Program-made: the position numbers and the translations under genes | Notes under the pieces: model-generated | Told to the model about the DNA's origin: nothing | Database searches by the model: none | Seen by the model: only the letters and a program-made list of their open reading frames with translations | Shown: in pieces, positions 54,772 through 63,671 of the stretch | Layout of the letters: every line of letters begins with the position of its first letter | How positions within the stretch are numbered: the first letter of the stretch is position 1 | Assembly (NCBI GenBank): GCA_020832415.1 | Contig: JAFIES010000076.1 | Location: 1 to 64,000, forward strand | Direction: 5' to 3' | DNA: 64,000 bases | Origin: Balneolaceae bacterium | GTDB lineage: Bacteria > Bacteroidota > Rhodothermia > Balneolales > Balneolaceae

Positions 54772-57564
54772 ATGACCTGGAAAGAAACCATTCAACACTA
54801 CGCTGTCTCCTCAAAAATCAGCGCACCGCTTACCAAAAATTTAATATCCTTAGTAACCCTTCTTGAAGATTTTCTGGATAATAGGGGGGATACAACTCTG
54901 CAGAAACTCTCGTCAGAATTACCCCGGTTATCAGCCAGTGCTTTTGAAAATGAAGAGGGAGTGAATAAAGATCTGCAAAAGCGGATATCCGAGATGAGTA
55001 TAGAACAGATACGCTCACTTCTCAGGTTAACAACCATTTTTTTCCACCTGGTAAACTCTCTTGAACAGCACGAAATTATCCGTATTAACAGAGAGCGTGC
55101 AAAAACCATTGATAATGATAATCCGCGGCCGGAAAGCATTGCTGATGCGCTTAAATTCTTTAAGTCGAAGGGAATGAGTTATGAGGATGCACTGGCTGTT
55201 TTTAATAAACTCGATATTCAGCCAACCATTACCGCTCACCCTACGGAAGCGCGCCGAAGAAGTATCCTCAATAAACAAGAGAACATTACGGCCATGATTG
55301 GGGAGTCTGACAATACAGACCTCACCCCGAATGAACAAGAGGCGAAGCTCCGGCAAATATTGAATGAAATTGCACTGCTCATCTCTACCGATGAAGTACG
55401 TTCTGAGCGTTTAACGGTTGAAGATGAGGTTGAGAATGGCCTGTTCTATTTCACCAATTCCATATGGAGAACGATTCCAAGGCTGTACGATGATATCCGA
55501 TCGGCATTTACACAACAATACAATAAAACACCGGATCTCCCCATCGTAGTGAAATATCGGTCATGGATAGGAAGTGACCGGGATGGTAATCCAAATGTTA
55601 CCCGTGATGTTACCTGGAACACACTCTTGGAACACAGAAGCGCAGCATTTAAACTTTATCTGCACGATCTTGAAAAGATCAGAAGGTATCTCTCCATTTC
55701 TCAGAATCTGGTGCCTGCGTCCGATGAATTATTAAAGTCACTCAAAAAAGATGAACTGGAAGTGCCACTTTCTGATCAGTATAAAAGGCATTACAAAAAC
55801 GAACCTTACCGAAGAAAGCTGACGCATATAATGCACCGAATGCGCAATATGCTGGCTGCATTAAAGGGGAGTGAAATGGAAGTTTTGGCATCATCTGAGG
55901 GGTACAGAGCCCAGGATTTTCAGAAAGATTTAGATCTCATTGCCGACTCTCTCATCCAGGGTGGGCTGCAGGATGTGGCGAATTATGGTGAATTTAACGA
56001 TCTGCGAATTCGTGCACATACCTTTGGATTTAACCTTGCTGCATTAGACATTCGTCAGCACAGCGGTTTGCATGAAAAGGCTGTATCTGATCTCCTTAAA
56101 CATGCCCATGTTCATGATGGCTATCATAAGCTGGATGAAGAAGAGAAGGTAAATCTTTTGATGCAGGAGCTGAAAAATCCGCGTCCACTTGCACCTGTTA
56201 AAGCAAAACTTGATTCCGGAACTGTTGAGATTCTGGATGTTTTCAGGCTCATCAACACAATACAGAACCTGGATGAGAATGCTTTTGGGAGTTATATCAT
56301 CAGTATGACCCACGGAGTGAGCGATATGCTGGAAGTGGTTCTCCTTGCAAAAGAGACCGGCCTCTGGTGGCTCAAAAACGGTGAAGTAGAGAGTAAACTG
56401 GATGTAGTACCACTCTTTGAAACCATCGAAGATCTGGATATGAGTGCAGCTCAGATGGACGAAATGTTCGAGAATCCCATTTACAAACTGCAGGTAAAAG
56501 CGCGAAATAATTTTCAGGAAATTATGCTCGGCTACTCCGACAGTAACAAAGATGGCGGTTACTGGATGGCCAACTGGGCATTGCAAAAAGCACAGCTGCA
56601 ACTTGGTGAAGTGCTTCGAAGAAGGGATGTAGATTTCAGGCTGTTTCATGGCCGTGGCGGAACGGTTGGTCGCGGGGGTGGGCGTTCTAACAGGGCGATT
56701 CTTGCACTGCCTTCAGTCAGTAATAACGGCAGGATCCGATTTACTGAACAGGGTGAAATTATCTCTTTCAGATATTCACTGCCCGATATTACCCGGCGCC
56801 ACCTCGAGCAGGTTGTAAACGCTATCGTGAGAGTTACAGCAGGTGAGGGCCAAAAAGCGATCAGCAAAGGCGATGAAACGGAAGTGATTATGAACCGGAT
56901 TGCAGATGGGTCCATGAAGGCCTACAGAGAACTGATTGATAATCCCGGTTTCTGGAACTGGTTCAAGAAAATTACACCGGTAGAACATATCGGTAATCTG
57001 CCGATTGCATCAAGGCCTGTTTCAAGAGGTGGTAAAAAAGGGCTCCAGTTTGAAAATCTCAGAGCAATTCCATGGGTTTTTGGGTGGACTCAAGTTCGGT
57101 ATAATGTTCCCGGCTGGTTTGGATTTGGTACAGTGGTGGAGCCGCTGCTGGAAGAGTCTCCCGAAACTCTTGAAACGCTGAAAAAATGGTACAATGACTG
57201 GAGCTTTTTCGGCACCATCGTGGATAACGCACAGCGTGAACTTGCACGGACCCATCTGCTCACCACGGAGATGTACAATCAGCGAGAAGAAAGCCCTCTG
57301 CATAAACAGATTATTGATGAGTATAATAAAACCCGTGATGTAATTCTGCTGATAACCGGACAGGAAGCAATCCTGGATATGAGAAAGGTTATACAGAACT
57401 CCATCAAGTTCAGAAATGTATTTACCTATCCGCTTAATTTGCTGCAGGTTGAACTGCTGAACCGCTGGGAGAAGGCGGAGACTGACGAAGAGATCAAAGA
57501 ACTGAAGCACGCTCTGTTCCTCAGTATTAATGGTGTATCTGCGGCAATGCAAAGTACCGGGTAA
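54772..57564 (+). CDS. ppc: Phosphoenolpyruvate carboxylase
   Basis: A 930-residue enzyme fixing bicarbonate onto PEP to form oxaloacetate, feeding the TCA cycle and the aspartate family (threonine and lysine). Catalytic His lies in 'TAHPTEARRRS' (about residue 155). 'SWIGSDRDGNPNVT', 'LDIRQHSG', 'MLGYSDSNKDGGYWMANW' and the glycine loop 'FHGRGGTVGRGGG' are intact. The allosteric C-terminus ends 'SINGVSAAMQSTG'. Confidence 0.96.
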   Translation: MTWKETIQHYAVSSKISAPLTKNLISLVTLLEDFLDNRGDTTLQKLSSELPRLSASAFENEEGVNKDLQKRISEMSIEQIRSLLRLTTIFFHLVNSLEQHEIIRINRERAKTIDNDNPRPESIADALKFFKSKGMSYEDALAVFNKLDIQPTITAHPTEARRRSILNKQENITAMIGESDNTDLTPNEQEAKLRQILNEIALLISTDEVRSERLTVEDEVENGLFYFTNSIWRTIPRLYDDIRSAFTQQYNKTPDLPIVVKYRSWIGSDRDGNPNVTRDVTWNTLLEHRSAAFKLYLHDLEKIRRYLSISQNLVPASDELLKSLKKDELEVPLSDQYKRHYKNEPYRRKLTHIMHRMRNMLAALKGSEMEVLASSEGYRAQDFQKDLDLIADSLIQGGLQDVANYGEFNDLRIRAHTFGFNLAALDIRQHSGLHEKAVSDLLKHAHVHDGYHKLDEEEKVNLLMQELKNPRPLAPVKAKLDSGTVEILDVFRLINTIQNLDENAFGSYIISMTHGVSDMLEVVLLAKETGLWWLKNGEVESKLDVVPLFETIEDLDMSAAQMDEMFENPIYKLQVKARNNFQEIMLGYSDSNKDGGYWMANWALQKAQLQLGEVLRRRDVDFRLFHGRGGTVGRGGGRSNRAILALPSVSNNGRIRFTEQGEIISFRYSLPDITRRHLEQVVNAIVRVTAGEGQKAISKGDETEVIMNRIADGSMKAYRELIDNPGFWNWFKKITPVEHIGNLPIASRPVSRGGKKGLQFENLRAIPWVFGWTQVRYNVPGWFGFGTVVEPLLEESPETLETLKKWYNDWSFFGTIVDNAQRELARTHLLTTEMYNQREESPLHKQIIDEYNKTRDVILLITGQEAILDMRKVIQNSIKFRNVFTYPLNLLQVELLNRWEKAETDEEIKELKHALFLSINGVSAAMQSTG

Positions 57565-57673
57565 AAATCAGAAAATGTCACAAGCAGATTGTATCGAGCT
57601 TGTCGAAGTATCCCGCTTGTGCCATTAGCCATTAGATTTTTTGATCTCAGCAGGAAAACATAGTTTTCAGAAA

Positions 57674-57852
57674 TGCTTGTCCAATCCCGTCGATTCTGTT
57701 GGTTGCTTTTTATTCATGCTCGCCTCGGGATTTTATTGGACGTTTCGTTTATCCCGGGGTTGCGATCGGGGTCAAATGCTGTGCGTTTTCAGCCCAATCT
57801 TATCCCGGATTACCAACATTAGGCTCCTATCGGAGCTGATCACGAGACGATC
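57674..57852. repeat. Repeat module, copy a
   Basis: The most diverged copy. It keeps 'CCAATCCCGTCGATTCTG', 'GCCTCGGGATTTTATTGG', the GATCGGGG...CCCAATC hairpin and GGCTCCTATCGGAGC. Confidence 0.6.
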
Positions 57853-58002
57853 AAATATTCAGACGGTTCGTAACACAAAGATCTTACATAATTATCGATC
57901 ACCAGATAGATATAAATTCAGTACAAATGAAGAATTCGATTTAAGGTTCCTTTCTTAAAATTCAACAAATGTAAACCCCTTTAGGGGTGACCGTTATTGT
58001 AG

Positions 58003-58060
58003 CCTCGGGTGAAGTGAGAATCATCCATGCAACGCATGGATGATGGAGCGAAACCCGGGG
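58003..58060. repeat. Structured imperfect palindrome
   Basis: Outer stem CCTCGGGT / ACCCGGGG (one G-T pair), internal loops GAAGTGAGA and GGAGCGAA, and an inner perfect 11-bp hairpin ATCATCCATGC-AAC-GCATGGATGAT (58020-58044). It looks like a folded RNA or a REP-type mobile palindrome. Confidence 0.5.
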
Positions 58061-58370
58061 ATGCATCAGGGTAACAATAAAAAGCCCGAGGCGCGGAATC
58101 CGGTAAAATCGGGAAATTCATTCGAGAGGTTGATGGGAATGAATTCGAATAAATTTGAAGGGTTCGATTTCTTTGTACAACCTTGCCTCAGCATCTGCCC
58201 AATCCCTTCGATCCTGCCGGCTGCTTTTTCAAAATGCTTTGCCTCGGGATTTATTGGTCTTTATGTTTACCCAGGGCTGCGATTGGGATCAAACGCTGTG
58301 CGTTTTTCAGCCCAATCTTGCCCCGGGCTATAGATGTTTGGCTCCTGCCGGAGTCAATTACGAGACGAGG
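58051..58370. repeat. Repeat module, copy b
   Basis: The longest copy. Relative to copy c it has an extra segment with hairpin GATTGGG...AACGC-TGT-GCGTT...CCCAATC, bounded by direct repeats of GGGCT. Confidence 0.7.
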
Positions 58371-58496
58371 ATAGGTTTATCCATTGTTAACTTAAGTATG
58401 CCCGCTTGTGTCTAGTTTTTATCAGGTAAATTCAATGATTTCCATTACGACTTCTTTTTATGGATAAATATTTAATTTTATCACTCCGGAGGAGTG

Positions 58497-58770
58497 AAAC
58501 CCGGGGATGCATCAGGGTGACAATAAAAACCCCGAGGCGCGGAATCCGGCAAAATCGGGAAATTCAATCGAGGGATTGATGGGAAAGAATTCGAATAAAT
58601 CTGAAGGGTTCAATTTCTTAATACAACCTCACCCCAGTATTTACCCAATCCCTTCGATTCTGCCGGCTGCTTTTTCAAAATGCTTCGCCTCGGGATTTTT
58701 TGGTCTTCATGTTTACTCAGGGCTATAGATATTTGGCTCCTATCGGAGCCGATTATGAGTTAAGCGAAGG
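58497..58770. repeat. Repeat module, copy c
   Basis: About 85-90 percent similar to copy b by eye over most of its length, lacking the GATTGGG hairpin segment. It starts right after a CACTCC-GGA-GGAGTG hairpin. Confidence 0.7.
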
Positions 58771-58982
58771 TTCGACGGGAATGGTTCTATTTAATTTTGT
58801 TCGACTCAATTTTATACTTGCAACTGTTTCCCGGATTTATGGCCTGCAACACGATAACAGTAAAAAAATCTTTTAGTATATATTATATAACCAGTGGGGG
58901 GTAGAGTGCAGATGTGGTTGAACTTATTCTTCATAGCTGAGGACTGAAAAGCACCATTCATTGCATAATCCAAAAAAAACAT

Positions 58983-59023
58983 AAAAAAAGCCGCTGCCCG
59001 ATATTTACCGGCAGCGGCTTTTT
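58983..59023 (-). terminator. Terminator of the glucokinase-permease operon
   Basis: A 14-bp perfect stem (58985-58998 / 59010-59023) with core GCCGCTGCC, symmetrical with A- and T-runs so it works in both directions. It ends the permease transcript 33 bp past its stop. Confidence 0.93.
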
Positions 59024-59055
59024 AATGTGTCTACTCTATTTGAGTACTGAACTGT

Positions 59056-60471
59056 CTATTCTACTACACCGGTGGAAGTAGTTGGCTGTTGTGAAGCAGT
59101 TTCAGCTTTTGGTTTGATTTTACTACCAACAAGTGCATAGAACAGTATGTATGCGTAGCAAAGAACCGGGATAATAAATGAGTATTGTATACCGGCAATA
59201 TCAGCTACAGCCCCCATGATAACAGGAATTAAAGCTCCGCCAATGATCAAGGTATTAATAATACCTGATGCAAGGCTTACCTCGCTTCTGTCAAGCCCTT
59301 TAACGGCAAGTGAGAAGATATTAGGGAACATAACTGAGTTAAACAGGCCAATTGAAACTATTGTCCAGAGTGCCAGCCTTCCTGATGAAAGCATTGATGT
59401 TATGGCAAGTGCAGCAGCCAAAAATGCAAAGATTGCAAGCACTTTATTAGCTTGTCCGGTTCCAAGCTGCATGAAGAGGTAATTAGCAACAGCAAAGCCT
59501 AAGAATACTAATGCCATACTCACTTCAAAATCGAGTGTAATGAAAGCAACGATAAATGCCCAAACCATAACTCCGAGTGCCATTGCATGTTTTTTACCTG
59601 CATTTTTCACATCAGAAAGTGAGATGGCTCCGAATAGTCGTCCGATCATTGCACCTGCCCAGTAGAGGCCTACAAATTTAATAGCGAGTTCCCTGCTAAT
59701 TCCTCCGCCAAGGCCCGGCTCAACGATGTAGGAAGAGATGGCTGTACCAATTCCAACTTCAGCGCCAACGTAGCAGAAGATAGCAACTGCTCCAAGAGTC
59801 ATATGGCGATACTTAAACGTACTTGAGAAGTTACCAAGACCCTCCTGGCTCATTTCAGGCAGCTTAATCATCTTCACTGCAATACCGATAACTAATACAA
59901 TACCACCGATGAGCATAAATGGCAGCACAAGGTCGTTAGGTTCAACCGAACCTGCAATTTCACCAATATCAACAGCAGCAGGAATAATGAGTGCTACAAT
60001 CAAGAGAGGGGCTAGCCAGGTTGCAATCGAGTTAAGAGACTGCGTAAGGTTCAGGCGGCCTGAGGCAGTTTCCGGCGGGCCAAGCTCTGTTACATAAGGA
60101 TTGGCTGCAGTTTGAAGCAATACAACCCCGAGAGCTAAAATAAAGATTGCTCCAAGGAAAAAGATATATGATTCAACTTGAATAGCGGGGAAGAAGAGAA
60201 AACTTGCCACAGCTATTAAAATTAACCCAAATACAATAGAATTTTTGTATCCGAATTTTTTTACAACAGTCCCCGAGGGAATGGAGAATATTGCGTATGT
60301 GATAAAGAACGCAAAGTTCACAAGAAAGGCTTGTGTATAACTTAAAGAGAAGGCTTCCCTGACGGGGTCACTTAGTGTGATAATAAACGTTGTGACAAAC
60401 CCGAAAATGAAGAAGATCATGGAAATGAAAATCATTCCCACTTTCATTGTGTTGTTATCTTGGTTCGACAT
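59056..60471 (-). CDS. Sugar:H+ symporter, GluP/FucP-type MFS permease
   Basis: A 471-residue 12-helix MFS protein of the FHS family (glucose/galactose or fucose). Diagnostic stretches are 'FFIFGFVTTFIITLSDPVREAFSLS', 'LLQTAANPYVTELGPPETASGRLNLTQSLNS', 'GLYWAGAMIGRLFGA', and 'FNSVMFPNIFSLAVKGL'. Encoded 133 bp downstream of the glucokinase gene on the same strand. Together they import and phosphorylate a hexose, most likely glucose. Confidence 0.92.
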   Translation of the reverse strand: MSNQDNNTMKVGMIFISMIFFIFGFVTTFIITLSDPVREAFSLSYTQAFLVNFAFFITYAIFSIPSGTVVKKFGYKNSIVFGLILIAVASFLFFPAIQVESYIFFLGAIFILALGVVLLQTAANPYVTELGPPETASGRLNLTQSLNSIATWLAPLLIVALIIPAAVDIGEIAGSVEPNDLVLPFMLIGGIVLVIGIAVKMIKLPEMSQEGLGNFSSTFKYRHMTLGAVAIFCYVGAEVGIGTAISSYIVEPGLGGGISRELAIKFVGLYWAGAMIGRLFGAISLSDVKNAGKKHAMALGVMVWAFIVAFITLDFEVSMALVFLGFAVANYLFMQLGTGQANKVLAIFAFLAAALAITSMLSSGRLALWTIVSIGLFNSVMFPNIFSLAVKGLDRSEVSLASGIINTLIIGGALIPVIMGAVADIAGIQYSFIIPVLCYAYILFYALVGSKIKPKAETASQQPTTSTGVVE

Positions 60472-60604
60472 GATTGTGTTTATGGTTAGTTAATCTTACA
60501 TGTTGATTACTGGTGAATTCACAAAACGCACATTCCAGAAGGTACTGAAATGGTTGATGATGGAAAATGGTGTTCAATGAAGATAAAACTGGAAATTCAT
60601 GGAT

Positions 60605-61564
60605 TTACTTATCCAATTCATTCCAAATAAGTGCACTTGCACCAAGAACCGCTACATTCTTACCCATTAGCTGGGAAGGTAGAATTTTCACCTTATCTTT
60701 GAACAATCTCATTACAAAATGCTCCAGCCATTTTTTGGTCGGGTTGATTATGTAATCACCGGCTTTGGCAAGCCCTCCGAATAAAAATATGGCAGACGGG
60801 CTGAACAAGGCCACAGTATCGGCAAGATGCTTACCGAGTATTTTACCTGTGTGTTCAAAAGCTTTCAGAGCAATTGGGTCACCTTTTTCCGCTGCATTAA
60901 ATATAATTTCTGAATCAAGCTCATCGAATGTGTAATTAACCAACTCAGAGCCTTCCGTATTTTTTGCAAGCAATTCAAATACTGTGCGTTTTATGCCGGG
61001 TGCAGAAGCGTAGGTTTCAAGGCAGCCAAGACCACCACAACCGCACTGCCTTCCGTTTTCAACAACGTTAACGTGTCCCTGTTCGCCTGCAAATCCATCA
61101 TGCCCATAAACAAGATCACCATTTACAACAATGCCGCTGCCGAGGCCGGTGCCAAGAGTTACCATCACAAAATCTTGCATGTACTTTGCGCCGCCGTAAA
61201 CTTTTTCTCCCAAAGCTGCTGCATTGGCATCGTTTGTTAGTTTAACAGGCAGATCGTAATGTTTTTTCATCAGGTCAGCAAAAGGGACGATACCTTGCCA
61301 TTTCAGATTTGTAGCCTGCTCAATGGTTCCTTTATGATAATTACCATTAGGGGCACCAATTCCGATTCCAAGAATTTTATAGGGTTTGTCGAGTTTTTTT
61401 TCTGCTGCTTTTAGTTCTTTAACAAGGTTTTTAACGTAATCTTCAACATTATCGAAGATGTCGGTGGGAGAAGAGTTTTCAGCGGATATATTGCCATCCC
61501 TGTCAACAAATCCGGTTTTGGTAAAAGTACCCCCAATATCAATTCCTATTACATACTCAGTCAT
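60605..61564 (-). CDS. glk: ROK-family glucokinase
   Basis: A 319-residue ROK sugar kinase. The N-terminal ATP motif is 'GIDIGGTFTKTGFVD'. 'GIGAPNGNYHKGTI', the 'LTNDANAAALGE' sugar/base region, 'MVTLGTGLGSGIVVNG' and the zinc site 'CGCGGLGCLETYAS' (preceded by the GHVNV His) are intact. ROK kinases with this E-x-GH pattern phosphorylate glucose or other hexoses; the downstream GluP-type permease favours glucose. Confidence 0.92.
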   Translation of the reverse strand: MTEYVIGIDIGGTFTKTGFVDRDGNISAENSSPTDIFDNVEDYVKNLVKELKAAEKKLDKPYKILGIGIGAPNGNYHKGTIEQATNLKWQGIVPFADLMKKHYDLPVKLTNDANAAALGEKVYGGAKYMQDFVMVTLGTGLGSGIVVNGDLVYGHDGFAGEQGHVNVVENGRQCGCGGLGCLETYASAPGIKRTVFELLAKNTEGSELVNYTFDELDSEIIFNAAEKGDPIALKAFEHTGKILGKHLADTVALFSPSAIFLFGGLAKAGDYIINPTKKWLEHFVMRLFKDKVKILPSQLMGKNVAVLGASALIWNELDK

Positions 61565-62262
61565 AGTGTAAATCTCCTCTACTTTTGTGTTTGTTTATAC
61601 AGCCCCGACAGACATTAATAAATGCCAACATTAGCAGCAGTTTTTCTTAGGTATTCTAAATGATATTTTGAAATCTGTAAGGTTCTGTATTTTGGCTTAT
61701 ACCGATCAAAATGCAAGTTTTAGTTGGAATAAAGCAAACGCATTTTCAAATTATTTCAAAAATATGGAAGCGCTCCTTTTCGAGGTGCAGTAAACCGGGA
61801 AACGATTCATTGAAAGAGATGAAATTTTTGCTGAATGAATGCCCGAAACCGTCTCTCAGGTCGGTAATACATATTGTTTAAACCTGCTCCCCGGAAGCAT
61901 GTTTATCCGGTGAGTATCTATTGCGTGTTCTGTAGTAGTTAGCAATGCACAATCTCAAAACTCTCAGATCATACAAGTTTGGTTCTAAATGTTACAATTC
62001 CGCTTCAATTTTAAATTTCATAAAACCGGTTTTTGATTGATGATTTCAACGGTTTTGAATAAAAATACAGCCTGATTCTCTGCACTCGCATGATTAAAAT
62101 GAAAATAAATAGCATTTGGTAAACATAAACGGTACATTACTAACTCTTAATAACAACAATACTCCCGGTAAGGCCCTTCTTTGGACTGTGACGCGATAAA
62201 ACAACTCATCTCTTCTGAAAGACCCTCTGGGTGATTTTAACAATACCAATACTAGTAATACA
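61565..62262. other. 698-bp divergent spacer (glk / cold-shock gene)
   Basis: No credible gene. It holds a LacI-type operator-like site (61764-61776). The last 150 bp probably form the 5' leader of the cold-shock mRNA; such leaders are often long and structured, but I see no certain structure here. Confidence 0.5.
61764..61776 (+). promoter_or_regulatory. LacI/CcpA-type operator-like site upstream of glk
   Basis: ATGGAAGCGCTCC, with the palindromic centre GGAAGCGCTCC, about 200 bp before the glk start. It shares the first nine bases with sites at 12092 and 48257. Confidence 0.38.
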
Positions 62263-62481
62263 ATGACAAAACAAGGAAACGTAAAGTGGTTTGACGCAGA
62301 AAAAGGATTCGGTTTCATCTCACCAGCTGATGGAAGCAAAGATATTTTTGTACACAGAAACAATGTAGAGAATCTGGGTCGCAACCAGGGACTTGAAGAA
62401 GGAGAAGAAGTGGAGTTCAGTGTTGAAGAAACACCAAAAGGACTCAGTGCTGTTGAAGTAAGAAGCCTTACTTACGAATAG
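62263..62481 (+). CDS. Cold-shock protein (CspA family)
   Basis: A 72-residue single-stranded nucleic-acid-binding OB-fold protein. RNP1 is 'KGFGFISPADG' and RNP2 'DIFVHRNNV', and the N-terminus is 'QGNVKWFDAEKGFGF'. It melts RNA secondary structure as a chaperone. Monocistronic, with its own terminator. Confidence 0.96.
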   Translation: MTKQGNVKWFDAEKGFGFISPADGSKDIFVHRNNVENLGRNQGLEEGEEVEFSVEETPKGLSAVEVRSLTYE

Positions 62482-62508
62482 GCAACACGCATTTTATTGA
62501 AAAATCTG

Positions 62509-62541
62509 AAAGCCCGCTTCCAATGGAAGCGGGCTTTTTTT
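62509..62541 (+). terminator. Terminator of the cold-shock gene
   Basis: A 13-bp stem AAAGCCCGCTTCC / GGAAGCGGGCTTT (62509-62521, 62525-62537) with an AAT loop and T-run. Confidence 0.95.
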
Positions 62542-63012
62542 ATGCCACATAAAATTACCTGCGCTACCATCTGATCCATTAACGAGCAGACTGGTGGTTA
62601 CTGCTCAAAAAGACCGAACTATAACTATAACAGAATAATCGGCAAGAAATAAAATTCCACTAACTACACAGCAATTGGCTTGTGTTTGATGTTACACACA
62701 TATGTTTAGGGTCAAGTACATAAAGGAGTTGGTTATAGAAGACGGACTGGAAATTGGAACTCTTGGTATATACTACATATCATTTAAGGATGATCTGTGG
62801 ATATTGGGGAGATCACACCTAAAGGATAGTATTAGCGATTCAGATACTGAAGCTGCACTAGGATTGGGAGTTGGTGTTGAGTGAATTCTGTGCCCTATTC
62901 TGTTATAGGCAGAACCAAGAATATTCCTCAGGGGCTTTGATCAGTTTGCTGTATCTGCTGGTTTTAGAATGCCAATCAGATAAAGTTAAACCAATATATG
63001 GGGTAAAAAATG

Positions 63013-63043
63013 AAAGCCCGCTTCCTGACGAGGCGGGCTTTAT
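63013..63043 (-). terminator. Terminator of the DksA-like gene
   Basis: Stem AAAGCCCGC / GCGGGCTTT (63013-63021, 63033-63041), with a T-run on the minus strand (CATTTTTTA). It lies about 55 bp past the DksA-like stop and may act both ways. Confidence 0.8.
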
Positions 63044-63097
63044 TATTCCGGAACCCCAGCCGGAAAGTAATTAACGTTTTCTCTCTTGCCTGTTAAA

Positions 63098-63532
63098 TCA
63101 GGCTACGGCTGCTCTCTTGTCTAAACCGCTGTTTTTAGCAGCTATACTATATCGTGTGTGTGGTGCAAACTCAAGCCTGCCTTTCTCTATAGGCTCTCCT
63201 GTTGCCCGGCATATACCGTAGGTTCCGTTTTTAATTCTCTCCAGTGCGCGATCGAGCTCGCGGATAAACTTGATGTTACGCTGTATCAGTCTGTTGGTCA
63301 GGTCTACGCTCTCTTCTATGCTTCCCATATCACTCATATGGTGATCGATGGAAGATGTGTCGTCATCATCAGATGATCGTATATCTTCAAGGGAATTGGT
63401 TAAGTACTCAAGCTCTTTTGCTGCTTCCTCTTTTTTATTGAGGATCAATGCTTCAAAATATGCAAGCTCTGCTTCGTTTAAATTGGATTTATAAGTTTCC
63501 GATCCTTGGATTTGACTCTTCATTGATTTCAT
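63098..63532 (-). CDS. DksA/TraR-family regulator
   Basis: A 144-residue protein with an acidic coiled-coil N-terminus ('ELAYFEALILNKKEEAAKELEYL', acidic tip 'SSDDDDTSSIDHH') and a C-terminal DksA-type finger. In the finger, 'YGICRATGEPIEKGRLEFAPHTRYSIAAK' (pattern GxYGIC...TGxPI...RL...P.TR) keeps only one of the four zinc cysteines. DksA-like proteins bind the RNA polymerase secondary channel with ppGpp. The loss of Cys is usual in Bacteroidota members. Terminated at 63013. Confidence 0.88.
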   Translation of the reverse strand: MKSMKSQIQGSETYKSNLNEAELAYFEALILNKKEEAAKELEYLTNSLEDIRSSDDDDTSSIDHHMSDMGSIEESVDLTNRLIQRNIKFIRELDRALERIKNGTYGICRATGEPIEKGRLEFAPHTRYSIAAKNSGLDKRAAVA

Positions 63533-63671
63533 TTTCTCGGGGTTTTGGGTTGGTGTTTTGTTTTGCTTAACAATACCGAAACCCTATTCTGTATGAAATC
63601 AGGGAAAACCTTAAAGATGTCTGAGAGTTCGTACTACCTATTTAAAAAAGGTAGTGCAATCCACTAATGCA

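Larger units (their letters stand above)
57565..58982. repeat. 1.4-kb non-coding repeat cluster
   Basis: No gene. Three degenerate copies of one module occur (57674-57852, 58051-58370, 58497-58770), plus a 11-bp-stem hairpin at 58020-58044. Shared phrases are 'CCAATCCCTTCGATTCTGCC', 'GGCTGCTTTTTCAAAATGCT', 'GCCTCGGGAT' and the hairpin GGCTCC-TATC-GGAGCC. Stop codons break all frames between copies, and the small ORFs present are repeats of one another. Text like this is common between genes in Bacteroidota, from general knowledge. Confidence 0.75.
62482..63097. other. 616-bp spacer
   Basis: Contains the cold-shock gene terminator and the terminator at 63013. A 60-residue ORF (62702-62884) lacks a ribosome-binding site and known motifs, so I do not call it. 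Confidence 0.5.

Noticed and set aside
57641-58728. Five ORFs of 63-105 residues in the spacer after ppc
   Set aside because: They are translations of the same repeat modules in different frames, with no conserved reading frame among copies.
62094-62384. Antisense ORF across the cold-shock gene
   Set aside because: Shadow of the well-supported CspA-family gene.
62516-62532. Another GGAAGCG operator-like match
   Set aside because: It is one arm of the cold-shock gene terminator (GGAAGCGGGC), not an operator.
62702-63074. Two short ORFs after the cold-shock gene
   Set aside because: No ribosome-binding site, no family resemblance, and the second runs through the terminator at 63013.
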